Shown here piece by piece: positions 1 through 12,600 of a stretch of 64,000 bases of DNA. The first letter of the stretch is position 1. Each line of letters starts with the position of its first letter. This stretch comes from Magnetococcus sp. PR-3 (GTDB lineage: Bacteria; Pseudomonadota; Magnetococcia; Magnetococcales; Magnetococcaceae): the NCBI RefSeq assembly GCF_036689865.1, contig NZ_JBAHUQ010000029.1:28315-92314 (forward strand), read 5' to 3'. A program made the translations under genes and the position numbers. The notes under the pieces are model-generated. The model saw only the letters and a program-made list of their open reading frames with translations, was not told the DNA's origin and searched no databases.

Positions 1-1
1 A

Positions 2-3000
2 GGGCTCTCTTTGCGTGGTTTTGATTTTACAGGTGCCAATTTAACGGGTGCAGATTTCAGTGGAGCGGACCTGACGGGGGCAAACTTTGCGGGTGCGGAT
101 CTTACGGATGTCCTGTTTAGCGGTACAGATGGTGCGGGTCAGACCCTCAAGGCCTCTTTAAATGGTGTCAACTTTACAGGGGCCACCTTGGGTGGCATCG
201 CCCTGTCGGGTTTAGATCTTCGTGGAAGTGACTTCTCTAACGTGGATCTCAGTGGAGTGGATCTGTCTAAATCTCTGCTTGTGGATACTCTGTTTGATGG
301 CGTGACTGTGGATGCCTCGACAGATATCACAGGGGTGCTTTATGACGGTGGTTTAGAGGAGGCGCTGCTCTCTACCGTTACGGGGAGTGCCGTTGAACTG
401 GCCAGTGGTGCAGATCTCAGCAGTTATGACCTTAGCGGTTTCAACCTCTCTGGCTTAACCCTTGATGGTATTGATTTTTCTAATGCTATCTTGACCGGTG
501 CCAACCTACGGGATGCAGGTTTGGCCGGTGCAACCCTAACCGATGCTGACCTTAGTGCGGTCTTTGCCTGGGGTGCTGACTTCTCTGGTGCTACAGGCAC
601 CGACAGTGCCACTGTGACCAATATGGTGGTGGAAGATCTATCGGCGATTACAGAAAGTTTTGGGGCTGACCTTAAGGATTTTGCGACCGACAGTGATTTA
701 AGCGGTTTGGACCTTTCCGGCTTTGACCTTTCGACCATTGACTTTAGTGGCAAGGATCTCTCCGGGGCTAATTTGGCGGGGGTTAATTTGGCGGATGCCA
801 TCCTTACCACCGCCTCTTTAAGTGATTCCACAGACTTTACCCGTGCTGATCTCTCAGGCTTGACCAAACTAGAGGCCGGGGATGCCCTGCTGCCCGCCAC
901 AGTGACGGGGGTGTTCAAGGGGGCCAATCTTGCTGGGTTGGATCTCACAGATCTGGCCTTTACAGGGATTGATTTTTCTGGTGCCAACCTCTCTGAAGTC
1001 TCTTTGACGGGAGCTTCTTTGGATATGGCTAATCTTCGGGGGGCTGTATTGGCTGGGGTCAGTGATCTGGCGGCTGTAACCAGTCTTGAAGGGGCTCTGT
1101 ACGATGCTGCGACTGACTTCTCTGGGGTGGATGATGGTGACCTGACAACCTTAAAATCTTCCATGTTGGAATCCCTTATTGGTCAGGGTGTGGGTGTGGC
1201 GATGGATGGGCCGATGTTTGCCTTTGATGGCGGGCTGAACATCCGTGGTGATGAGGTGGTGATAGACCTGAATATGCGGGTTAATTTGGCCCGTGAGGTA
1301 GGGGTTGATTTTTCACTGGGTACCGCAGATTTGGATGAAGCCGCCCAAGCGGTTTTACCAGATCTGGATATTTCAGGTCATGCCGCGGCCAACATCTATG
1401 CGTTGGCAGATGTCGATATGGGGCTGGTTATAGGCACGGCGGGTGATGGTGGTGTCTTCAGCTTGCCTACACTGGATCCTTATTTCTATGTCAACCAACT
1501 GGAAGCTGGGGCTTCGGTCGAGCTGGGCAATGTACAAGCTGATCTGGATGTAGCCGGTATCGCTGATCTCTCCATTGTTAATGGTGAAATGGCTCTCTCA
1601 GCCAAGCTAACGGCCGAGATTGAGGACCCCGACGCGGCTGATGGTGAAAACCGTATTACCACAACAGAGGTTACGGATGCTGGTGGGGTAAGCTCCTTAA
1701 TTACGGTGACACCAGAGGCTGAGCTTGCAGGTATGTTCACCTTTGATGCCTCCACAGCAGGTTTTAGTCTTTCTGATTATGGTTTGATGCAGGTGCATTT
1801 TCAGCAAGATGATCTGCTCACCTATGAGGGCAGTGACTGGAGTATCCATAGCCCAGATGTTTGGGTCGATGTACAGATCAGTGAAGATCTAAAAGCCAAG
1901 ATTCTTGATCTGCTGGGGCAAGTAGAGGATATGGTGGCTGAACTGCCACTGGATCTGTTGGATGAGGAAATTCCAGGTCTGGGCCAGAGCCTGGGACAGA
2001 TCGTTGGTGGTACAGACTCTGCAGCCAGTGACATTACGGAATATCTTAAGCTGCAAGAGGCTGCTGAAGCCTACTTTACAACCTACACTTTCACAGGGAG
2101 TGACTTCCCCTCCGTACGTGGGTTCCTGGATGCAATTAATGATGCTTTGGCCTCTTTAACCTCTGTAGATTTCAGTCTAGATGAGACCCTAGATTGGTCC
2201 GGTGCCAATTTGGCAGGGGTTGATTTTTCAACCATGGGCTTGGATCTGCGTGGGGTTAACTTCTCCGATGCTATCCTCAAAGGGGCGAACTTCACCGGTT
2301 TGGATCTGACAGGGGTTGATTTTTCTGGGGCAGATCTCAGTGGTGCTATTTTCCAGACCGATGGTATCGGTAAGGCCATTATCCGCTTGGCAGATTTTAG
2401 TGAAGCCATTTTAGATGATATTGACTTCAGTAGTCTGGATCTTCGTTGGGCTAATTTGAGCAATGCCAGTTTAAGTGGTGTGGACTTTAGCTCGGCAGGT
2501 TTGCTGGATGTTGAGTGGGGCCGTCCTGAGTGGCTACGTGGAGAGATCCCAGATCTGACCGGGGCACTGAGTAATATCGATATCAGTGCTATTTTTGGTA
2601 GTCAAACCGGTCGTGGGTGGAACTTGTGGGGTGAAGGTTTAGACCTCTCCTCTCTAAATTTTGACCTCAGTGGTTTTGACCTGTCCGGCCTGCGCTTTGA
2701 GGGTGTGGATTTGACCGGGCTTAAGCTGGTTGGCGCCAACCTTAGAGATGCCATTTTCAGTGCCACCGCCATATTGGATAATGCAGATCTGAGCAATGCC
2801 TTTGCCTATGGTGTGGATTGGGGCGGGTTGGATCTGCCCAGCCTAAATGTCACCCTGGACGATTTGGTTGTTGAAGCGGATTTCAGTGAAGCTTGGGTGG
2901 GAATCAAAAAGCTGGTTGCAGGTGTTGACTTTAGCGGGTTTGATTTTAGCCATTTAGATCTTTCTGACCTTGATCTGAGCGGTATTGACTTTAGCGGGGC

Positions 3001-6000
3001 TATCTTTAGTGGTGTTAATTTCAAAGGCGCCAACTTCAGCGGCTCTACCTTTGATATAGATACCGATTTTTCATTCTCCGACTGGCGTGGGGTTGATCTG
3101 AGTGGCTTTACAGATCTCATCGGTCAGTTCAGAGGGGTGAATTTTTCAGGCTTAGATCTGGACGGTATTACCTTTGACGTCGGCAGTTTGGACTTTACAG
3201 GGGCTGATTTCTCCGGTGCCTTGAATCTGGGTGGCTTGTTTAGCACTCTTTCAGACTCTGTTTTACGCTTGTTTGATGGGGTCAGTTTTGAGGGGGTTGA
3301 TCTCTCCACAGAGACAGCTAATAACGGTAACTTTAAGTGGGGCAGCTTCAAGGGCGTCAACTTCTCAGGTGTCGACTTTACCGGTATTGATCTGTCTGAT
3401 GTTGATCTCACGCTCTCCCTCTTTGACGGGGCTATTCTGGAGTCCACCATTTTTGATGGTGCATCGTTAAGTGGGGTGGATTTCTCGGGTGTTACAGGGG
3501 CTATTAGCAGTGCTGCTGGTGCCTTTTATGATGCCGCGACCTCACTGGCTGGTACCTTTAGCGACACTATAACCGCCACCATGAACGAAGTAGCGGTGGA
3601 AGAGATCTTTGCCACCGGTGCCCCAGGGCCTGCTTTTGCCTTTAGTGGGGGGGTAGATTTTAGTCGTGACGAAATTGATCTGAACATGAACCTTCAGGTC
3701 AATGTTGATAAGACCTTTAATGAGGCATTTGCCTTTAGCAGTGATGATCTACTGCCCGAAGCTTTGGCTCAAGTGGGTAGTTTGGATATTGCTGGTGAAG
3801 CGTATGGTCGTGCCATTGTCGCCCTGGATTTTGATCTGGGCACAGTCATTGGTTTGGAGTCCACCGATGTGGGGGGGGGGATCTCTGTTCCACTACCTTC
3901 CAGCTACGATCCTTACTTTAAACTGAATCGTTTTGATGTCGGTGCGGCGTTGGGGGTTCAGGATATTACGGCCTCCATGGACCTGGCTAATATTGTGGGT
4001 GTCACGGTCGATAGTGCCTCGATCGGTGCCAAGGTAGCCGCCAGTGTGGGGGTTGATGATCCCGATGGCGATGGGCGCTTTTACTACAGTGAGTTGCAGT
4101 CACTTAAAGCCGCAGATGCTGATGGGTGGATGAGCAACTTGGTCTCTGTCACCCCAGGCGCAACATTTGATGCCCAGTTTGAGGTATCCGTTGATGTTGG
4201 GGGGAATAGTGATTTGGGTGATCTCCTGGGATCGCCCATTGTGGCACTAAAGAGTGACCAGCTGTTCAGTGTGGATGATAGTGGCAGTGTGCAGTTTAAT
4301 GCCCCTGAATTCTATATGGACATTGTGCTGCTAGAAGATCATAAAACCAAACTTCTGGATATTTTGGGTGAACTAAAGAGTGCCGGGGATGGTGCCCTTA
4401 ATTCTGATCTTTTGACGACCAAAATCCCTGGTTTAAACCAAAGCCTCTCCGAAATTTTTGGTGCCCAAGAGGGTGAAGATACGATTTTGCAGAAGATCTT
4501 TGATCTGCAAACCGATGCTGAGACTTACTTTAACACCACCCACCTTGCAGACAGCCCTGTAGGGGATGAGCCCAAGGCCACCATACGTGGCTTGGCAGAT
4601 GCCCTGAACACAGCCTTGACCAAGGCGGTAGCCGTACCCTTTAACCCAGCCACCACAGAGTGGGCCGGTAAAGCGTTGGCCTATACGGAATTTAAAGGGA
4701 TGTCCCTTAGACATTTCGATTTCAGTGGGGCTGACCTGACCGGGGCTGACTTTAGCGGTGCTGACCTGACCGGGGTGGATTTCTCCGGTGCTGACCTGAC
4801 CGGGGCGATCTTTAGTACCACAACCGATGGAACCACGACCCGCGCCCGTATGGGGGGGGTGAACCTGCAAGGGGCGATACTGGATGGTCTTTCGCTGAGT
4901 GGCCTGGACCTACGGGAAGCCGATTTATCTCATACCGACTTATCTGGTGTCGATCTGTCTAACGCCATGGTGGTGGGTGCGCGTTTGGCCAATATTCTAA
5001 CCGACGACAGTACAGATATTAGTGGCCTGCTCTACGATGCGGGTGGTGTTGATCTGTTGGGTGGTGATGCCGTGGGTACCGCGCTACAGCTGGCAGCGGG
5101 TGCAGACCTGACGGGGTATGATCTGGCGGGCTTTAATCTGGCCGGCCTGGACCTGACCGGGGTTAATTTGACCGACGCAGATCTAAGTGGTGCCAACTTG
5201 CGGGATGTGGTGCTAACCACAGCCACCTTAGCGGGTGCCGATTTTAGTCAAGCCTTCGCCTGGGGGGTGGATTTCTCGGATAGTACCGGGGGAGACAGTG
5301 CCACGGTGACGGACATGCTGGTGGAGGATGCCTCGACCATCGCCAGTTCGGTTGGTTTTGGCGATACACTCAAAGATTTTGCCACCAAGACAGATTTTGA
5401 GGGGTATGACTTCTCTGGTTGGGATCTATCTGAGATCGACTTCAGTGAAAAAGATTTAACCGATGCTCTGTTGCGTGGTGTGGATTTGACCGGTGCCACT
5501 CTATCCACGGCGACCTTAAGCAAGGGGAGTGACTTTAGTGGGGCAGATCTCTCCAGCCTACAGGTGCTGGATGATAGTTATGGTGTTTTGCCCACGGCTG
5601 TCTCGGGTATTTTTGCCAATGCCAACTTGGCTGGGTTGGATCTTTCAGAAATGACCTTCCTTGGGGTGGACCTGTCTGGGGCCAACCTTTCGGATGTCGA
5701 TGTAGAAGATGCTTCTTTTGATCAAGCCAATCTAAAAGGGGCGGTACTGAGTGGTGTGACTAACTTTGCCACCAGTGATGCCTTTGAAGGGGCGGTTTAC
5801 GATGGTCTGACCAAATTTACGGGTACGGATGCAGACACCATCAAAGGCAAGATGGTGCAATCGGTGGTGGAGAACAGTCAGTTCAAGACCGGTGGGCCTA
5901 TGATCACCTTTGCGGGTGGTCTGGATATGAGTGGTGATGAGGTGGTGGTAGACCTCAACATGCAGCTCAACTTAGCCCAAGAGATGGCACTGGACTTTAG

Positions 6001-9000
6001 TCTTGGTGTCGCGGACCTCCCCGATGAAGCCGCAGCTTTGGTCCCAGACTTCTCCCTGTCTGGTACTGCCAATACCATGGCTTATGCCATTGCCGATGTG
6101 GATATCGGTATGGTGTTGGGTACCAAGGATGTGGGGGGTGTCTTTTCGTTACCAGACCCTTCAACCGCAGACCCGTTCTTTTTTGTAAATCGTTTGGAAG
6201 CTGGTGCAGAGCTGGAGTTGGGTAATCTGTATGCCAGTGTCGATGTGGCAGGTCTGGCTGAGATTGAGGTGGTGGATAGCTACTTGGATCTCTCGGCCAA
6301 AGTTAATCTGGAAGTAGATGATCCGGATGACAGTGATGGCGAAAATCGCATTCTTAAAAGTGAGTTGGATGCGGTGGATGACTTTGCCGACCTGGTAACC
6401 ATTACCCCTGTGGGTAAATTGGATGCTGAGTTTGTATTGAATGCCAAAGGGGATGGTTTTGATCTCAGTGACTTTGGTAACCCGACCCTACGTTTGCAGT
6501 CTGAGCAACTGTTTGCCTACAACGATGTCGATCTACGTTGGGAGACAACCTCGCCAGACCTCTACATGGATGTACAGGTTACTGAAACACTGAAAGACAG
6601 TATTTTAAGCCTGCTTAATACCATCGACTCCACCGGAAATGGCTGGTTAGGTTTTGATCTGCTGAACGGTGATATTCCAGGTTTGGATAAGAGTATCAAT
6701 GAGCTGTTGACCATTGATAGTGACTTGAGCGATGGCGAGACCATTGATGTCTTTGCCCTTGAAGCCGCAGCAACAACCTATTTTGCCGACTTTGATTTCA
6801 GCACAACCTTCCCAACACTACGGGGTATGGTGAATGCGCTAAAAGCGGCTTTGATGGAAAAACTAAACCTGCCTTTTGATGGCAGTACGGTGGATTGGGC
6901 TTTCGCCAAGCTTTCTGGAACCGATTTCAGCTCAGTTTCTGATCTGCGTAACTTTATCTTCCGTGGTGCTCAGTTAGATGGGGCAACATTTGATGGGTTG
7001 GATCTCTCTGGCATCAATTTCCGGGATGCCATCCTGGACGGTGCCAGCTTCAATGGGAGTTCAATCTTACGTTTGGCTGATTTTAGTGGCGCCAGTTTGC
7101 TGAACATTGACTGGACGGGTATTGATCTCACAGGGGTTAATTTCTCAGGTGTTAATCTGCAAGGTGCCGATCTGAGTGGGTTGAATCTGGCTGGGGTAAA
7201 CTTCCGAGGGGCCAATCTTCGGGGTGTGGATTTAAGTGATACCAACCTTCGGGGTGTGGACTTTAGCGGGGCGGATCTTAGAGGGGCTGACTTAAGTAAA
7301 GCTTTGGCTGTGGATGTTACCTGGTCAGATATTGACTTTGGCAGCTTTACGAACAGTGATGGAACCACGACCGAGACCGTACTGACAGGGCTTGTCACCG
7401 ACCGAGCGCTCAAGAGCATGTTTGGTTCGACATTGACCGCCGATGTTAAACGTCTGCTCACCGGGCAGATGGCGGGCTACTTAACCCTGGATGGCTATAC
7501 CTGGGATGGTTTTGATCTCTCTGATTTAGATCTGAGCAACATTGATTTTGATAATCTCTCTCTGCAAGGGGCCAACCTACGGGGTGTGAGCTTTGCCAAT
7601 GCTTCATTTGATACGGTTGATTTGACCGGGGCTTTTGCCTATGAAGTGGATTGGAGTGACATTACAGATGGTCTGAATGTCGCTATTGATGGGAGCAACC
7701 ACAGTACCATCACAGCCACAGGTTTGGCTTATCTGTTGGATGGTACCAGCAGTGGTAGCAGCTGGCTGAGTGCTGATGGTGCGAAGTTCTCTGTTATGAG
7801 TGGGATCGCAGACTGGAGTGGATTTAACTTCCATGGTTGGGATTTAACCGGTGTCGATTTTGGCGCTCTTGGGGATATCGATTTTTCAGGGGTGGACTTT
7901 GGCTTTACCACGTTGGTCGATGTCGCCTTTGGCAATGCAACGTTTGATGGCGATACCCGCTGGACTGGCTCAACCTGGAAAGGGGCCTCCTTCGGAGCCT
8001 CTGCGCTGTTGGATGGTCTTTTTGGTCAGGTCAACTTCTCTGGGTTTGATTTCAGTGGTACCAGTGGTCTGGACTTTACCGATATCACCAAGTGGGATTT
8101 TGACCTCAACAGTTTGCTCGACTTCTCAGGCGCCAAGTTTGATGGGGCCACCAGTATTGAAAAGCTGTTGGCTGGTCTCTATCTCAAGCACAGTGACTTA
8201 AGCCCCTCCGCGACTCAGAACCTGAATTTTGGCTGGGCAGATTTTGGTAGCCTAGATATCTCAGGGATCTTTGATGGTTCATCCCTGTCGTCCTGGCTGA
8301 CCGACTTAGGCTTTGAACATGACGACAGTGGTACCCATAGCTTTGGCGACCTGTTCAAAATGGGCTCCTTTAAAGGGGTGGATCTTTCAGATTTTGAACT
8401 GCCAGATTTCAGTTTTGATTTCAGCAGTGTCGATCTGAGCTTTGGTTCTTTCTTTGATGACAGTGATGATAGCAGCAGTGCAACTTTCACCTTTGATGGT
8501 GCAAATCTGCGTGGTTTGGATCTGTCAGGCATTGCTGATGTTGATGTGGTCTCTGCAGCCAGTGCGTTCTACGATGCTCTAACAAGCTTTAGTGTGGAAG
8601 ATGAAGGTACATTGACCTTTGCCGCCAATATGGATGAGGCGGTCTTGGATGATGTCTTTGCTGATTTGGATGGTCCTGAGTTTGCCCTGACCCCTTCCTT
8701 TGATACGGCTGACTCTGAGGTCACGCTGGGTTTCAATGTTGCCATTAACATTGACCGTTCCGCGCTATACGACTTTGATTTTGGCCTCTCTGATCTGGCG
8801 GGTGAAGCGGCCTCTTCCATTGCAAACCTACAGGTTACTGGTTCAGCTTTGGGTCGCTTTGTCTTTGCCTTGGATCTGGATGCCGGTGTGGCGGTAACCA
8901 CCCGTAGTGAAGATACTGGTTTTGCGGGACCTCTACCTGTTCCTTCCGATGCTGAACTCTTTTTCAGGCTCAACCGTTTTGATACAGGTGCCGCCCTGGA

Positions 9001-9600
9001 TGTGATGGGGCTGAATGTGGAGGCCTCTCTGTTGGGGGATCTGGCCACTGCAGAGATCGCGGATGGGAGCTCCTTCTCGGCTAAGGTTGCCGCTTCTATT
9101 GCGATGGAAGATCCCGACAATGAAGATGGGAAGGGACGCATAACGGTTGCGGATCTTGAGGGAGAAACGGTTACTGATTATATCACCTTTACCCCTGCCG
9201 TTGCTTTTGAAGGAAGCTTGCTGTTTGATGCCAGCGCCGGTGGCTTCAACGTCAGCGCTTGGGGTAATCCCACCCTAACCATTACTTCGGAAATTGTGGA
9301 AGGGGATCTGGCGGTCTCCTACCTGTTTGATGTCAGTATTGATAATGCCACGGTTAAATCCAAGCTGGAGGATATTTTCCAGACAGCTGCGGATGTCGGG
9401 GCTTCTATTGATGATCTGGGTATTCTCAATACCAATCTTCCTTTTGTAGATACGACCCTCTCTGACCTATTGGCCAGTGATGATGGCCGTACATTGGGGG
9501 ATTACTTTAGCTTCCAGCACACCAGTTCGGATGGTACAGAAAGCGATGTACTGACCGATTATTATGCCTCATCCGGTACGCACACCTATTCTGGTCTGAT
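2..9600 (+). repeat. Four alternating pentapeptide blocks and beta-rich domains (ABAB)
   Basis: Pentapeptide blocks (consensus A-D/N-L-x-G, often D-F-S-G-x-D-L) lie at about 2-1160, 2180-3540, 4660-5850 and 6890-8570. Each is followed by a beta-rich domain of about 320-360 residues that opens with a pattern like P-x-F-A-F-x-G-G-L-D and contains an acidic D-P-D-x-x-D-G loop. Blocks 1 and 3 are collinear paralogues, as are blocks 2 and 4, so the A-beta-B-beta supermodule is duplicated. The L-R codons at 11 and 4706 are equivalent, giving a period of 4695 nt (1565 residues). Pentapeptide repeats form right-handed square beta-helices; here each block would be an extended rod between globular domains. 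Confidence 0.85.
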
Positions 9601-12600
9601 CCAGTGGTTACGCGACTACCTAGGGGCCACGGGTGAATATTCTGATCTGACACCTCTTTTCCCCGATACCTACGGTTCGACTACCGTTGGTCCTTTCCAG
9701 GTCAGTGGTGGCTTGGACTTTAACAATACGGAACAACAGTTGGTGGAGGTGGATGCCACAGGCGGCACCTTTACCCTGACCTTTGATGGATCTGAGACTT
9801 CTGCCCTTGATTACAATGCAGATATCAGTGTTGTCGAAGCGGCTATCCAGTCAATCTTGGGGGCTGGTGAAGAGGTTGCTGTAACCGGTAGTGCCGGCTA
9901 TTACATGGTCTCATTCATGGGGTCTTTGCGGGGGACCGATGTCTCCATGATGACCAGCACAACGACAAGCCTTACAGGTGGTGCTTCGACAGCAAGCATT
10001 GCAGCACAAAAAGAGCTGCGCCTGGATCTGGCCATGAATCTGGATAAGCTCTTTGAGCTACCCTTTGTCATGGATGATTCTCTGGACTCTCTGGGGCTTG
10101 GTTTTGATGCCAGTGGCAACATGCAGTTGGATGCTGACCTGGGTATCGACCTTAGTTTTGGTTTGAGTTTTGATGATCTGAGCAGTATCTCCCTGGGTGA
10201 TGATGATGTGTTTGTCCAGGTTCATGAGATGGATGCCAGTGTTGAAGCTTCTATGACTGGCTTTAACGCTGGGGTCTCGGTGGGGGTCTTGGAAGGTAAG
10301 ATCGATGACGGTTCCATCGTCTTTGCCGCCAATGCTTCCATGGATCTGAACCCTGATGAAGATACCAGCCATAATGCGCGTCGGGTGACCCTGGCGGATA
10401 TCAATGCGGCGAGCTCAGTAAAAGACCTTATTGATGCCTCTGCAACGGTCTATGCCAATGCTGATCTGCCTATCCAGGTTAACCTGTTTGGGGCGGATAC
10501 CTCAGCCTTGACCGGTGGGCAACCAAGGATCACTGTTGACTGGGGGTCTGTTGGCGCACCGATCTCTATTGAAAACATCACCACAACTACACCAACCATT
10601 ACAAAGTCCAACTTTACGGATCTGGCCAGTTTCTCTTCCATGACCCCGGCACAGATCGTCAATATGATGAAAAAGGTTGGAGATTTCCTCAGCCAGTTCA
10701 GGGATTCTGAGCTATTTGAAATTGGGGTGCCCTTCACCGATGTGGAGTTGGGAGATGTCTTTGACTTTACCTATGGCTTTGTTCAGACACTGGATGAAAA
10801 TCTTTCCGGTATCCTGGCCATGGACATTACGGCGGGTCAGAGTATCTCACCAGTCTTAACCGATGATGTGGCCTTTGACCTCGTGCTGCGTCGGGCTGGA
10901 GAGATGCAGCCTGAGATCTTCACCATCTATATTTTGGCTTCCGAAACCACCAGCTTTACCTCAATTGATGAGCTGGCCGAACTGATTAACCAGAAGGTTG
11001 CAGAGGTTGGTGGTGGTGCGCTGTTGGTACAGAGCGATCTGCCCAGTTGGGTCAGTCAGAGCGATGAGGTTACAGAAAGCCTTGATGCAGAGGTCGGTGC
11101 CAGTGCCACGGTGGATGAAACCACCATTGGTGGTGAAGCATATGCCACACAACAGGTTCTGAACCTGGGTATTGCTACGGGCACATTAACCTTTAAGCTG
11201 GATGGTAAAACGGATCAGGCCATAACCATTGCAGCCAGTGACACGGATGATGAGATCAAGGACAACATCAAAGGTGCCTTGACTGATCTAATCTTTGACA
11301 ATTTGCTGTTTACTGATGATATCGCCTCGGCCAAAGCCAACTTTGAGGTCGCGGGTAGCCGGGATGAAGGTTTCCGTATCAGTTATGCCGGAGGGTTGGC
11401 TGGTAAAGATTACAGTGGCGTGAATATCACCTTTAGTGCCAATGCACCTGAAGGGATTATTTCTGCCATTCAAGATGGTGCCTCTGGTGTTGGTGAAGAG
11501 CAGATCCTTAGTATTGCGGGCGCTAAGAGTGGTCGTTTTTCTTTGACCTATGGTACCCAGACAACGGATCCCATCCGTTTCTTGCTCAACGATATTACCA
11601 ACTCCCCCAAGCAGATTCAGCAAGCGTTAGAGAAGCTCTCCAGTATTGGAGCCGGTAATGTCCAAGTCTCATTCCTCAACAGTTATGTGAATGAGACAAC
11701 AGGTAAGACCATTACCACACCAGGTACGGCGCCTAAATACAAAATTGAATTTATTGGTGATCTGGCGGGTACCAATGTATCGGAGTTGAAGGTCAATACC
11801 GGTGCAATCAAGTGGGGTACAACGGTGCCCAGTGGCCGTATCCAAGGCTTTGAAGTTGATACTGTAGCAGGCACTGGGGTTAATGATACGCCTGAGAAAC
11901 AGAGTGTGGAGGTCTATGTAGAGGCAGGGCAATCCGCCAGCTTTGATCTGGATATTGTGTGGAATGGACAGACCTATAGCACAGCCTCCATTGATCATGA
12001 CGCCACCGCCACAGAGATGCGTGAAGCCATTGAGGCGGCCAGTAACGGTAGTGGAACCCTAGGAGCTGTTACGGACAGTGGCGAAACGGCGGATATTAAG
12101 GTAACCACCGGTGGGGATGGTTTCTGGAATATTACATTTGATGGTGCCTTAGCTGGTGTTGATATCGATCTGATGAGTGGTACCTGGACAGGTGTTGACG
12201 CCCCGGATGTTAGCCTAAATACCAGCACTGTTGGTGGGTACACCAGTGAGGTGCTAGAGGTTGTCTTTGGCTCAGGTTCAGGTCAGTTCAAGCTACAGCT
12301 TGGTAGTAATGGTACCGTTTCTGAGACTTTATCTGCGACGGCAACACCGGAAGAGATACAACAAATTCTGGAGGATATGACCGGAATTGGTGATGGGAAT
12401 GTTGAAGTATCTGGCTATGAAGGCAACTGGACCATCAGCTTTACCGGGGATCTTGCGGGTCAGAATATCGATACCCTCAACTTCCTGCCCATTCAAAGTG
12501 TTGCTTTTGATGCGTCAACCCAAGACAGCTTTAAAGTAAAATTTGCTGGTAGTGAAACGGCCTTTGCTGATCTTAGCTCCGTGGATATTTCTGGTAAGAG

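Noticed and set aside
11..13. TTG as start of the giant protein
   Set aside because: In-frame codons before it continue the pentapeptide pattern and match the paralogous block near 4697, so the gene begins left of the window.
4433..4870. 145-residue minus-strand frame
   Set aside because: Antisense to pentapeptide repeats; Gly/Gln-rich shadow without family match.
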